From contig CAJNOI010000062.1 of NCBI GenBank assembly GCA_905250115.1, positions 449,024-513,023 of the forward strand: DNA of 64,000 nucleotides. Reading direction: 5' to 3'. The first letter of the stretch is position 1, and every line of letters begins with the position of its first letter. Made by a program: the position numbers and the translations under genes. Origin of the DNA: Adineta steineri. Lineage: Eukaryota; Rotifera; Eurotatoria; Adinetida; Adinetidae. The notes under the pieces were generated by a model, which worked only from the letters and a program-made list of their open reading frames with translations, was not told the DNA's origin and did not search any database. Positions 12,001-22,240 of the stretch are shown here, one piece after another.

Positions 12001-13459
12001 AAAATATCCATTTTCATCTGGTGATTTACAAATATGTATCGATGTTTTACGTAATTATCTTGAATCGAATGTTAAAATTCCTTGGGAAGATCTTCGTTAT
12101 ATATTTGGTGAAATTATGTATGGTGGACATATAACTGATGATTGGGATCGTCGTTTATGTCGTAATTATCTTCAAACATATTTGAATTCTACAATGTTTG
12201 AAGGTGATCTCAATTTGGCACCGGATTTTCCATTACCACCACCCTTAGATTATAAAGCATATCATGCTTATATTGATGATAAACTTCCAAGTGAATCACC
12301 GAAACTTTATGGACTTCATCCAAATGCTGAAATTGATTTTCTTTCACAAACAAGTGAAAAACTTTTTCGTATACTTATTGAAATTTCACCAAGAGATACA
12401 AATTCTATAAATCATGGACAAAATACAACATTATCACGCGATGAAAAAGTATCAATATTTGTAGTCAAAAACAAATCTATATATATATATATATGAATTA
12501 GATTCGAACTGTTCTTGAAGAATTTCAAAATCATATACCGGAAGATTTTAATATAGTTGAATTACGTGCAAGACTTGATGAACGTAATCCATATGCTGTT
12601 GTTGCATTACAAGAAGCCGAAAGAATGAATAATTTATTACGTGAAATTCGACAAAGTCTTAAAGAATTAGATGGTGGTCTTAAAGTTTGTTGAATTTCTT
12701 TTGTATTCTTTAAATCATATTTATTATCTAGGGTGAATTAGCAATATCAAATGAAATCGAAATTTTACAAGAATGTTTTTATCTTGATCTTGTACCTATT
12801 CAATGGGCTAATCGAGCTTATCCATCACTTTATTCATTAGGACTATGGTTTCATGATATGTTAAATCGTTATCGTGAAATAGATAATTGGATCGTAGATT
12901 TTCAATTACCAAATTCTGTATGGTTAGGTGGTCTTTTTAATCCTCAATCGTTTCTTACTTCAATTATGCAAGCAATTTCACGAAAACAAGACTGGCCACT
13001 GGATCGTATGTGTCTTATGGTTGAAGTTACGAAAAAACAAAAAGAAGAATTACAAAGTTCACCAAAAGATGGTGCTTATATTCATAAGTAAATAAATTCT
13101 TAATCAATTATTATAGAATATTTTTTTTTTGCTATACATTAGTTTATTTATTGATGGAGCACGATGGGATAAACAAAGTAATTTATTAGTGGAAGGAAAA
13201 TTAAAAGAATTATGTCCACCAATGCCAGTTATATTTGTTAAAGGTATATTTATTTTTTAAAATAAAATTTTAAAATCAAGAAATAATTATTCTTCTAGCT
13301 ATACCTATCGATCGATTAGATACGAAAGGTACTTATGATTGTCCAGTATATCGAATTAAAACACGAGGACATACATATATTTGGCGTTTTAATTTAAAAA
13401 CAAAAGAAAAACCATCAAAATGGGTACTTGCTGGTGTAGCATTATTATTACAAACATAA
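1..13459 (+). CDS. Axonemal dynein heavy chain, outer-arm DNAH9/11/17 type, 5' partial
   Basis: Motor subunit of the ciliary outer dynein arm, which hydrolyses ATP to slide axonemal doublets. The window opens in the linker region. AAA1 has P-loop GPAGTGKTE near 2317-2340 and Walker B CWGCFDEFNRI split by an intron near 2590. AAA2 has GNAGTGKT (3617-3690, intron-split), AAA3 GSAGTGKS (4949-4972) and AAA4 GVGGSGKQ (7462-7485). The coiled-coil stalk with microtubule-binding tip runs about 8190-9400, then AAA5, AAA6 and the C-terminal cap. The protein ends [15 protein letters not shown], typical of the family, with TAA at 13457-13459 and an AATAAA-like signal about 40 bp later. More than 25 GT-AG introns were placed by protein continuity, e.g. 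1833-2203, 5202-5879, 6870-7446. No frame break was seen. The paralogue within DNAH9/11/17 is not resolvable by eye. Confidence 0.95.
2039..2150 (+). tRNA. tRNA-Leu(CAA) with a 28-nt intron, nested in a dynein intron
   Basis: Acceptor strands GTCAGCA and TGCTGAC pair perfectly, with discriminator A at 2150. The A box lies in the GGCCGAGTGGTCTAAGG region and the B box is GGTTCGACTCC. The anticodon stem CCAGA/TCTGG encloses loop CTCAAGT with anticodon CAA at 2073-2075. The intron is 2077-2104, just 3' of the anticodon-adjacent G37, the usual eukaryotic place and typical for Leu-CAA genes. A long variable arm follows, as expected for Leu. A T run right after 2150 is a Pol III terminator. The mature length is 84 nt. 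It lies on the same strand as dynein, inside intron 1833-2203. Confidence 0.95.
4404..4463. repeat. Telomere-like foldback repeat (TGTGGG arms) in a dynein intron
   Basis: The left arm GGGTGGGTGTGGGTA (4406-4420) faces the right arm TACCCACCCACACCCACACCC (4441-4461) across a 20-nt spacer, so the strand can form a hairpin with a G-rich 5' and a C-rich 3' side. The right flank CCCAAGAT mirrors the ATCTTGAGGG cap seen on other copies (10750, 48000). It lies in the intron that follows dynein AAA2. Confidence 0.8.
5221..5841. mobile_element. Perfect 277-bp inverted repeat (foldback/MITE-like) in a dynein intron
   Basis: Arms 5221-5497 and 5565-5841 are both 277 nt. By eye they are perfect reverse complements, separated by a 67-nt unique loop. 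The element is flanked by TGA on both sides (5218-5220 and 5842-5844), a possible 3-bp target duplication. Termini begin CGAGGAACACTATTTAGG. No ORF or transposase is present, so any mobility would be non-autonomous. It sits in the 678-bp intron 5202-5879, which splits the AAA3 Walker B region (IYFI | DDFNMPERD). Perfect arms imply recent origin or ongoing gene conversion. Superfamily not assigned. Confidence 0.85.
7133..7366. repeat. Composite foldback: CCACGTACTCC element nested in telomere-like repeat
   Basis: The left edge CATCTTGAGGGTGTGG is the cap shared with the telomere-like foldbacks. Inside it, CAAGGGGGAAACCACGTACTCC (from 7148) pairs with GGAGTACGTGATTTTCCCCTTG (ends about 7313). 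A third partial arm, GGAGAAACCACGTACTC, begins near 7224 after a GATGTGGGTGTGGGGTGGG stretch. GGGTGTG occurs on both sides of the inner unit (7140-7146 and 7314-7320), consistent with insertion into an existing TGTGGG repeat. The whole lies in dynein intron 6870-7446, just before the AAA4 exon. A second inner-unit copy is at 25802-25937. Confidence 0.75.
10748..10828. repeat. Telomere-like foldback repeat in a dynein intron
   Basis: CATCTTGAGGG caps a G-rich arm of degenerate GGTGTG units (10755-10791). A short A/T spacer follows, then the C-rich arm ACCACACCCACCCACACCC (10807-10825). It lies in intron 10671-10902, between the AAA5/6-linking exon ending LLLQ and the exon starting ILMEKGE. It shares cap and arms with the copies at 4404, 7133, 47998 and 62679. 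Confidence 0.8.
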
Positions 13460-14522
13460 AAAATAATTGACAATTCATTATTATTCTATATATAAAATAA
13501 AATACATAAATTAGTATTTGACATATCTATAGTTAGGAGACTTGTGAAAGGCAAGGACACATAACTAATATATGAACCTTGGATATTCAATATGAGTTAG
13601 TCTCGTGACAGCTTGAAGCGTAGTAATATAAGGAAAATATCCTTGAAATTGATACATTGTTGTATCAAAATAATGATAAAGAAAATAGAGATACAGCGAA
13701 GAATGTTAGAGTATATAAAAATAACTCAAGATCTTTATAATACTGCTGCTATAATAAAATAAACAAACATACACTAGTTGTAATCGTAGATGTTAGGAAT
13801 ATGTCAAGTAATCCGGAATAGAAATAAATCACCTTGAAAGGTTTTGTGGTGCGGGTGTGGGTAAGGATGTTGATGTGGAATAGGAGCAAACCATATCTAT
13901 ACGTCCATCACACACTTACACCCTGCTACAACGTTGACATCGATCGTGTCGCGCTTCTCGCTTCTGGTGACTTCAAAGAAATAAGCTCATCAGATTGTCT
14001 CTAATATTTCTACTTGTTATGTCTTTTATCATTAATAAAATCTTTCCGGATTACTTAGCATTACCGATGTTAGTAGTGATTGCAATATGACTTAACTCAA
14101 TAATTGAAAAAAATAATTCATAGTCTAAATCTTCGAATTTCTTTTTATCATTATAAATCCGTATATATACATATCGTTCCATGTCGCTCAATTGCGATAT
14201 GATCTGTCTTATATTTTTTTGCAAAAAAAAATATTTGTACAAAAAAGAAGAAAAAGAAAACAAAGAGAAATACATTAAATATCATGTGCAGTTATCAACG
14301 AAAAGAGAAAGTATTCGATTAATCTTAAATATAATGTTAGTATTTTTGTGTTCACATAAATGAATAGTACTCAATTAGTGCGCATATAGAGGACGGAAGA
14401 GTAAATAATAGTCAGAAGAGAATGAACATATAAAAAAAACGAAATCAAATTTTTTAAAATAATGAATATTGATTCACTGCAAAAAAGAAAATTTTGCTTG
14501 TCATTTTAATCTTTCTAATTAT
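13460..14522. other. Intergenic spacer between convergent dynein and KMT2 genes
   Basis: No supported gene. The spacer holds the dynein 3' UTR with AATAAA near 13497. A weak telomere-like foldback is present: GTGCGGGTGTGGGTAAGG near 13849 against CACACTTACACCC near 13912. The remainder is A/T-rich sequence without coding character. Confidence 0.6.
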
Positions 14523-17500
14523 TTAATTCATCCATTTACGACAATTAACTGCACCACAATTACATGGAATTTTTGAATCGTCTTCAAAATCAAATTTATA
14601 ATCATACATTAATTCTTCACCTTTTGAAATACGTCGATTTGTTATTATTATTATTTTATTATCTTTTTCAATTTGTACAACTTCAGCTATTGAATTTGGC
14701 TATTTTAATTAAATAAATAAAAATTAAATAATAAAAAAAGAAATTCTCTTTACTTCGCATGAATGATTTATATAACGAGCTAAACAGCCACTCATAGTTG
14801 CATCAACAACATAATCATCATCTAATCGAAACATATAAATGCCACGATTATGTTCTTCATATAATTTTTCTCGTTTATTCGCTACTTCATTACGAATTAA
14901 TTCACCAATATATTCAATAACCATTGTATGTTTTTCAAGATCACGTGCGGCAAATAAACCTAAACCCTAAATAAATAAACATAGGTTAGATCATAGAAAA
15001 TTCAAATATCAGACAATGGATTTCAACAGTATAATAAGATTCCATGCAGAGATGGGCAACTCCGAGGGTAAGCAACTCCAGCTATAAGTAAAAAAGCGTC
15101 AACTCCGGAGTTGAAGTTGCCCATCTCTGTATAGATATTTTTTGCTGTTCTCTTGCACGTTATGAGATCCATCGGAGTTCGAATAAGCACTAAAGCCAAC
15201 TTCATTCCTACTTCATCTCATTTTTCGCAGCTCCACTTCAACTCCAGGTAAAAAAGCGTCAACTCCAGAGTTAACTCCAACTCCGGCGTTGGAGTTGCCC
15301 ATCTCTGATTCTATGCTAGAGTTAATCAGAAAGTTCAAATCATTAAGTTTCTATTACTATCTATTTTTTGTACCAAAAGCAAACATGCTTCTATACTTAT
15401 GGCAACATAATTAATGAGACTTGTTCGAATTATTTTAATTCTATTACTTACTTGAATTCGTGATTTAGCAAGGTAAGTATTCTGTCGCCATTCAATTTTT
15501 AATTTTCTATATTGAGTTGGTTTTGAAAGTACAAATTGTTTGAGATATGGTATTTGAGTAGCTAATACAAAAAAGAAATCAATTAAGTTTTAGTATATAT
15601 TTCTTCTATTAATTTACTTTCAGCTCCAGGCACATTTCTTGCCTGTGCGGCGCTTCGACTTGAATGTGAACTTGTTAATGGGTGTGCATGTCTAAATATG
15701 AAATTATTAGAAAATTTAGTTGTAATTTTATAAATATTTTTACCGTCGAAAATGTGTTCGTAATGTTGGTTCACTTCGTGCACAACCTGTTGGATTAACA
15801 GTTAATGGCATATCAAATAATTGTAATCGACCATATTTAAATGCATAATTTTGTAACATTTCAACGCCTGGTAATGATTCAATTAAACGAATTATATGAG
15901 GTTCCTAATTTTTACAAAAAACAAAACAATTTTTCTTATTTAAAAAAAATAAATTTCTTTTACTGTTAATCCATATAAATCTTCTCCGTTAACAAATACT
16001 GGAAATATTTTAACAAGACCATGGTTTCTTCTTAATGAATCAATTTCATTAATAACTTTATGCCAAACAGCTTTTGCACTTGATTCAAGAAATTCTTCTA
16101 TTTGTTCATCTTCATGTACACGTATTCGAAACATTGGTTTATTATCCATATCAATTATTGAACATATATATGCACAACGACGATTTGGATTACGCATAGA
16201 CCAATAAAATCTTGTGATTGTATAACCAACCTAAATTTTTATTTCGTAAATAGAAATATTAATTTTAAATCAAAATAAAAACATACAGGATATACAAAAT
16301 TTCGATTATGAAATACAGATGATTGTAATTGATGTGGTAATAATTGACCAATATTATGAAGAATTAAACTACCAATACGTAAGATATAAGATTTATCTTC
16401 ATGTTCTTCATTCATATAACTAAACATAAAATATATAAGTAAGAAAAGACACGCTAATTATTTATAATAGATCTATAGTATCAGATACGTCTTGATGAGG
16501 GCGAAAGGTGTTTCGCAGTTGTGACTTCCGCGCATTCTTTATCGCTGAAACAGTGGCGGATTTAGGAGGAGGAAGCAATGAGGGCGATCGCCCCCCCCCC
16601 CCTCTTCAGAATTTTTTTTCGATTTTTTACAGCAAAACTGAACGAAAAAATAGGTTTTAGCCGAAATCGCCTCTCCCCCTTCCAAAATCCTAGATCCACC
16701 ACTGCGCTGAAAAACCCGTCCGCTGATATAGTGTTCTCTCAACGGACACATATCGTACTGCACAATATATCTCAGGATAGAAAATTCGTTATTTTTCAAC
16801 TTACTTCTGAATTTGTTTGATTTCATCTCTATTAATCCAAACTTTTCTAAGGACTGATTTGTCTTCTAGTATTTGATCATTAGCTGCTGTTTTCGATGCA
16901 TGCATTGGACACATTACTGTCTTAAATAAATCAAATAGGAAATTAATTTATTATAAAAAATTGATTTATTTCTCATTCGCTTACTTTATCTTTATAAAAA
17001 ACGCAACCATTATCCATTGCACATGTAAAATGATATGTATTCGAACATCGTGGATAAAAACATGTTAAACTACTACCTTTTTGTTTACATATAATACATT
17101 CTGTATATATTGAACGCATAAATGCTTGTTCAACACACATTAATGCACCACTAAGTGTTTCATAAACTTCATAAGACCAAAATGCACAATTTAAATGACA
17201 CCATTGACCAACATCCAGATTTAATAATCTAATATAAGATAATATATTTTTTAATAAGAAAAAAAAAGAAACAATTAAATATATACCTTCCAGGACCATT
17301 CGCTGTCATATCGCCTATACCATTACAAAAAGCACAATGTCGTTTATCTTCTTTGGTATTTAATGTTAATGGTATTTTTATATTAGCAATTAATTCATTA
17401 ATTTCATTGGTATTCGATGGTTGAATAAATGTTTGAGTTAATAAATTTGAATCCCATCGTTTCCATCGCTTAATATCTTTTAACTAAAATGAAGAAAAAA

Positions 17501-20500
17501 ATGTATGACCTTTTCAATTCAATATGAAAATTTACTTCATTAACTTGTTCTTCTTGACGTTTACATGGGAGATATTTTGGTATTGCAATATCCATTGGTT
17601 CCTTTTTAATATTAACGGGTGCTATTGGTGGTTGATATGTACTAGTTATATATGTATTGAAACATTGTTCATTACAAAAATATACAAATTGTTCATAATT
17701 TGGTGTTATTTCACGAAGATTTAATGGTAATTCATTTAAACGTTTTTTTAGAAAAAATTCAGTTATTGAATTTTGTAAACAATTTGGACAAATTTTTGGT
17801 TGTGTATCAATTAAAGATTGAATATTAACACTTGTTTCACGACCAATTTTATATATTGATGATGCTCGATTTAAAGTAGTTATAGGTAGATGTGAAGATA
17901 AAGATAAGAAATTGTTATTATTATTTTGATTAGAATTATTTATAGTTGATGAGCATGTACAATTATTATTATTATTATTATTTAAAGTTTGATGAACATC
18001 AAATGTTGTTGGATAAGCTATTTTAAGTAAATCAGCAACAGCAGCAATAACACTTTGAACATTATTTGCTGCTTCAGTTGTTAATGTTAATGTAACTGAT
18101 ACCTATTTGAAAATGCAAAGAGAGATATTAAATCAGAAGATATAATACAAGGGTCATTATCAAGCAAAGCACTGATCAACAGAAAGTAATATTTAATTAT
18201 TAAATCAATTATAGAATGAATAATCTCTCTCAAAAGTAAAGATCGGGATTAGATCGACTGAAGATAAATTACAACTGCAATCGTAGAGAAAGAAAATATA
18301 CAACGGAAACTTTTAGATTCATTGCTAATGACATGACCTGAATAGACTAAAGACAAGTATTAATAAATGCAAGTTCAGTTCTTTGTCGTTTAACTAGGGT
18401 TCGGCGGGAAGGGGTTTTTTTCATTCCGATCCCGATCCCGGCAAAATATTTTTCGGAATTTTCGATGCTGTCACCATTTTCTGTGAATACAATTCATCCA
18501 GCCTTAAAACCCATTAATATATTTACTCGGGATTAGAGTGCAAACAACTTCGTCACAATGGTATGAAGAAAGTAAATCAGAGTCGAAATTTACAAACTTC
18601 ACTTTCAATAATCCTTTGTCGTATTTCTCACGATTGACATCAGCTATAATCTAACCTTGAAATGTCCGATGAAAATCATTTCTTCATAGAGATAAATATT
18701 ATCTATCTTAATGAATGTCTCAAAAGATAAATCATCAAATTTAGTTTATATTTTCTTATACAATATCATCTCTGTTCATCAGTAGAGATAATATCGTGTT
18801 GTCTTAGACTGTAAAGAAAGATAAAGGGAATTTTATTCTTATCTCATTTCTTTTTTGGTATCAAATAAATAAACTTTATTTACTTTCTCTGTATCTTCAA
18901 CAAATGCTTGATCATTTTTTTCAATTTCATTTTCATTTGAAGATGAATTTACTATTATTTGATCAGATTGATTTTCATTAGATACTAATAGTGGACTTAA
19001 CGATCGTAAATCAGTATCATACGATGTTGATAATGCTTTCAATAAATGAATATTTTCTGTTTGAATATCATTTATTAAATCTTCATTATCAGCTATTGTT
19101 GATGTTGATATAATACTTTCATCATCACGTAAATCATTTTTATCTTGTATAAGTTCATATAACTTTTCTGATGAATTAACAACTAATGGTGGTGAGGGCA
19201 AACAAGGCGGTCGATCAAGTAAATTCGAACATAAACGATAACGTCGTTCGACTGTTGATAAGGATTTTGTTGAAGATATTAGTGGAGCTCGTCGATATGG
19301 ACGATAATGATCTTGTACATTATCAATAAAAATATCACCAAATTCACCTTGGAATTTCGATTTTTTTATATCTATGATATTTACTGATGAAGATAAAAAT
19401 AATTCATTACTAATATCAATCAATGGTTCAACAGGAGTAAGCATAGGTAAATCACGTAATTGTTGTAATGAATATTCAACAAATTTTTCTGCTTCTTCCG
19501 TACTTTTTTCTAAATATAAATTTTAATTTTCAATTCGAATATAAAATTTAACTTTACATACTTTTACGTTTACGTGATTTTGTTGGTACTTCATTTTCAC
19601 ATGATGTATTTAAATCATTGGCTTTACGTTTTCTACGTACTTTAAGAATTGGATTAAAACTTTGATCATGACCGTTGGGTGTTGATTGAGGTTTTAGTGC
19701 AGGTTCTGATGACTAAAAAATCTCAAACATTAAGAAGTATTTTATTAATCTAATCAACTTACAACTTGTGAATTGATTTGTAACAACGATTTAAGAATAT
19801 TATCATCCGGTGGTACATGATGAGATTGTTGTCCATCAGTTCGATATAGAATATTAGGATCATAAATAATCGGTGATTGTTGTGGTAATATTGTTCCGTA
19901 AGTATTTGGAGATATCATGCGTGGCTTCATCATCTGATGTCCATACTGTTGTGTTTGTACCATTGTTGGATAACGTAAAATAATTGGTGCTGTTCCGTTA
20001 TGTGGATTAACTTTACTATGAATAGGTCGAGGATTATTCATATAAATACCAGTTGGATTCGAATGATAATTATCAAAATTATTATGTGAAGATGGCTGAT
20101 ATGTTGGATATGTGCCAATTATTGTTGGTGTTAATGATGCTTGATTCGATTGATGTATGTTAACACCTAGATTATTTGATAATGGGGATGGAAGAGGTAT
20201 AAGTGATGTAATCGAAGTTGGATTTGGTGATGAAGGTTCTGTTTGTCTCGATATTGGAATATTAATATTGAAAGTATTTAATAATTCTTGATTGAAACGA
20301 ACAGAATGTGGCATAATATTATGTGATGTTGACATATTATTTGTCGATAATGATAAATTATCAGATACTTGATGTTGTAATGATGAATCATGTAGATATT
20401 TCATATTATTAGATGGATCATCAAATGGATTTTGAACGATAATTGTCCTAGAATATTCAAATAGATACAAAAAAAAGAAGATTTTATTAATCATACATTG

Positions 20501-20615
20501 ATTTTGAAGTATCATCAAGATTTGTTGGATGTATCATTGGTGTATGATAATGATGTGTATCAACAGATGCATATTGAGGAATTCCATCAAGATTTGTTAA
20601 TGTTGATTCACTCAT
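14523..20615 (-). CDS. Histone H3K4 methyltransferase, KMT2C/D (Trithorax-related) type
   Basis: Writes enhancer-type H3K4 methylation inside a COMPASS-like complex. From start (ATG 20613-20615) to stop (14523-14525) the order is: a long disordered, Ser/Asn/Pro-rich N-terminus with a KSRKRK basic cluster; an extended PHD finger (about 17350-16900; CAFCNGIGDM, GQWCHLNCAFWS, CYPRCSNTYHFTCA); FYRN and FYRC (about 16420-15960; GYTITRFYWSMRNPNRRCAY); a WDR5-binding Win motif GCARSEP near 15780; and a SET plus post-SET domain (14967-14523) with MVIEYIGELIRNEVANKREK, RYINHSCEPN, YDYKFDFED and CNCGAVNCRKWMN. About 15 exons give roughly 1,280 residues, far shorter than vertebrate KMT2C/D and lacking their N-terminal PHD clusters, closer to insect Trr. 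Two introns carry hAT MITEs. The exon end near 18884 is my choice: the open frame there reads on to a stop, while GTAAAT at 18883 gives a clean phase-0 join to the exon starting at 18102. Confidence 0.93.
15047..15307. mobile_element. hAT-type MITE with CAGAGATGGGCAACTCC termini
   Basis: Terminal inverted repeats CAGAGATGGGCAACTCC and GGAGTTGCCCATCTCTG bound 261 bp with no ORF. The flanks ATTCCATG (15039-15046) and ATTCTATG (15308-15315) match at 7 of 8 bases, the 8-bp duplication expected of hAT insertion. An internal second terminus at 15129 and repeated CAACTCC/GGAGTTG blocks show a partly duplicated or nested structure. It lies in the KMT2 intron just upstream of the SET exon that starts at 14967. 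Confidence 0.8.
16551..16704. mobile_element. hAT-type MITE, CAGTGGCGGAT termini, exact 8-bp TSD
   Basis: The element begins CAGTGGCGGATTTAGGA and ends TCCTAGATCCACCACTG, imperfect inverted termini of a widely seen hAT type. CGCTGAAA occurs exactly on both sides (16543-16550 and 16705-16712). The body is 154 bp, noncoding, and contains a poly-C run after GGGCGATCG. It lies in a KMT2 intron between the PHD and FYRN exons. Confidence 0.88.
18103..18883. other. Large KMT2 intron, no gene seen
   Basis: This is the longest intron of the KMT2-type gene, about 780 bp against 50-70 bp for most others. It contains a short CCCGATCCCGGC patch near 18430 but no inverted repeat with target duplication, no RNA gene and no ORF I can support. 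Confidence 0.5.
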
Positions 20616-22171
20616 AAAGTGTACTGTTCTGTTTTTTTTTCTTCTTATATCATTGAGAAATATACATATAGATAGTTTTCTAAAATGAAATAAAATAAGA
20701 TAATTAGAATTTGTTTCTAAAAATGAAGTATTAAATAGATTGAAATTATTAAATTTTTTTTTGATATTTAAGATAAAAAAAAGAGATCAGATACCATTTT
20801 TAGATTCTTTTATCTTCTCGAGGTCTCTTGTCACAGGTGATATCTAATGTGGAATAACGAATAAATTTGAAATAAATATTTTTTATATACAAAAAACAAT
20901 GTCAAGAAAATATATCCGATGAATCAATTTGTTGTTCTATTTATATCAATTAGATGTCGCTCTATGATGGATATATTTTATATAGCTATTTATTGGCGTG
21001 TCTATTTGAAGTTTTATTACTGTCTAGAATAAAAAGGATATCGTGTATGAATAGCTTCAACGAAAGTTTTATTTTTTAATTGATAAAATGCATTGTTCGA
21101 AATAGCTTGAGTTAGGAGAAATATTCTTCTATAGATTTGTGTCAAATCGGGAATTGAAAAAAATGTAATTGAACTTTGTACATCATGAACATTAGCCTTT
21201 GTCCGACCGTCTATTTCAATAACTTATATGAAAATAAGTTGAATTAGAATATTTCTCATTAATAGTACACTGCACTTAAATAAATTTAATGTAAAATCTA
21301 TAGATTTCATCGAGTTCTATCTGGTAGCAATGTTATCAGAGCGAAGAATCGATCGAAATAAAAGAAAAAAAAGTTATTTTAAACAACGTATTGATATAGT
21401 TTGAATTAACTAAATAATTGGTGTTCATTGTGCTGTTCAAAAGAATCTTAATAAAGAAAATAATTGATGTATTTTGTAAAACTATATTTAAACTTCAATG
21501 CGTTTTCATCTATTCTGAGAAAACACATTTTTTTCAAATTGTAGATTTATATCAATTAGCGTTAGTTGCTTTTCTTTACCTAGGAAAGGAAATTGAAAGT
21601 TCCATCGTTAGTATCAACTATTTGTTGTGTATTAGCTGCCATCCAGTATTTGTAAAGAATTTCATGATAAACTTCATATATACTGTGCAGTTGCCAAGTT
21701 GACTACTCACAGTCGTAGACGAATGTAGATAGCTATCGATATGCCTTTAAGTAAGATAGTATACGTAAAGAAGAGATCAGCAGCCAAACGCACACTGAAA
21801 CTGTCATATCAATAACACAGATAGTACCCATATACCCCAATCACCGGTAGCACTGTTAGCGCTGATGATTGCGCCAGTATTGTTTTAATTTTCACCTCAT
21901 AGATATTTGATACTTTTGTCGATTTTTTCAATACAAAATTAAGAATAATTTGAAAAAGATGAGTAAAAGCGAAAATTATTCAATCCCCGCTAATTATAAC
22001 TAAGCATCCAATAGTCATGCCTATTGTATACCATTGTATACCGCTAAAATAATCTCTACGAAAACGTTGTGTACAGTTGCTATGTTTATTCTGTGATTGT
22101 ATGGTAGACAACATTCTTTCTCGATTTTTTCCTTTCAACATATAATTACAACATCATGCGAAGCATAATGT
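20616..22171. other. Intergenic region between divergent KMT2 and F-box/LRR genes
   Basis: About 1.5 kb of A/T-rich sequence that must hold both upstream regions. I see no recognisable promoter motif, repeat or RNA gene. A 94-codon open stretch at 21418-21702 has neither a recognisable domain nor gene-like composition, and I do not call it. Confidence 0.5.
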
Positions 22172-22240
22172 ATGACGAATATTTATTCATTTTATGTGAA
22201 GAAAAAAACGACAAAGCACGCATTTCATCAAAACTCTGCA

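Noticed and set aside
14051-14363. Open frames on both strands after dynein
   Set aside because: Lys/Asn/Ile/Phe-rich peptides typical of A/T-rich noncoding DNA.
18400-18480. CCCGATCCCGGC patch as a repeat element
   Set aside because: No inverted termini or target duplication and only one copy seen in the window.
21418-21702. 94-codon open frame upstream of the F-box gene
   Set aside because: Poor start context, no domain, composition like the surrounding A/T-rich spacer.
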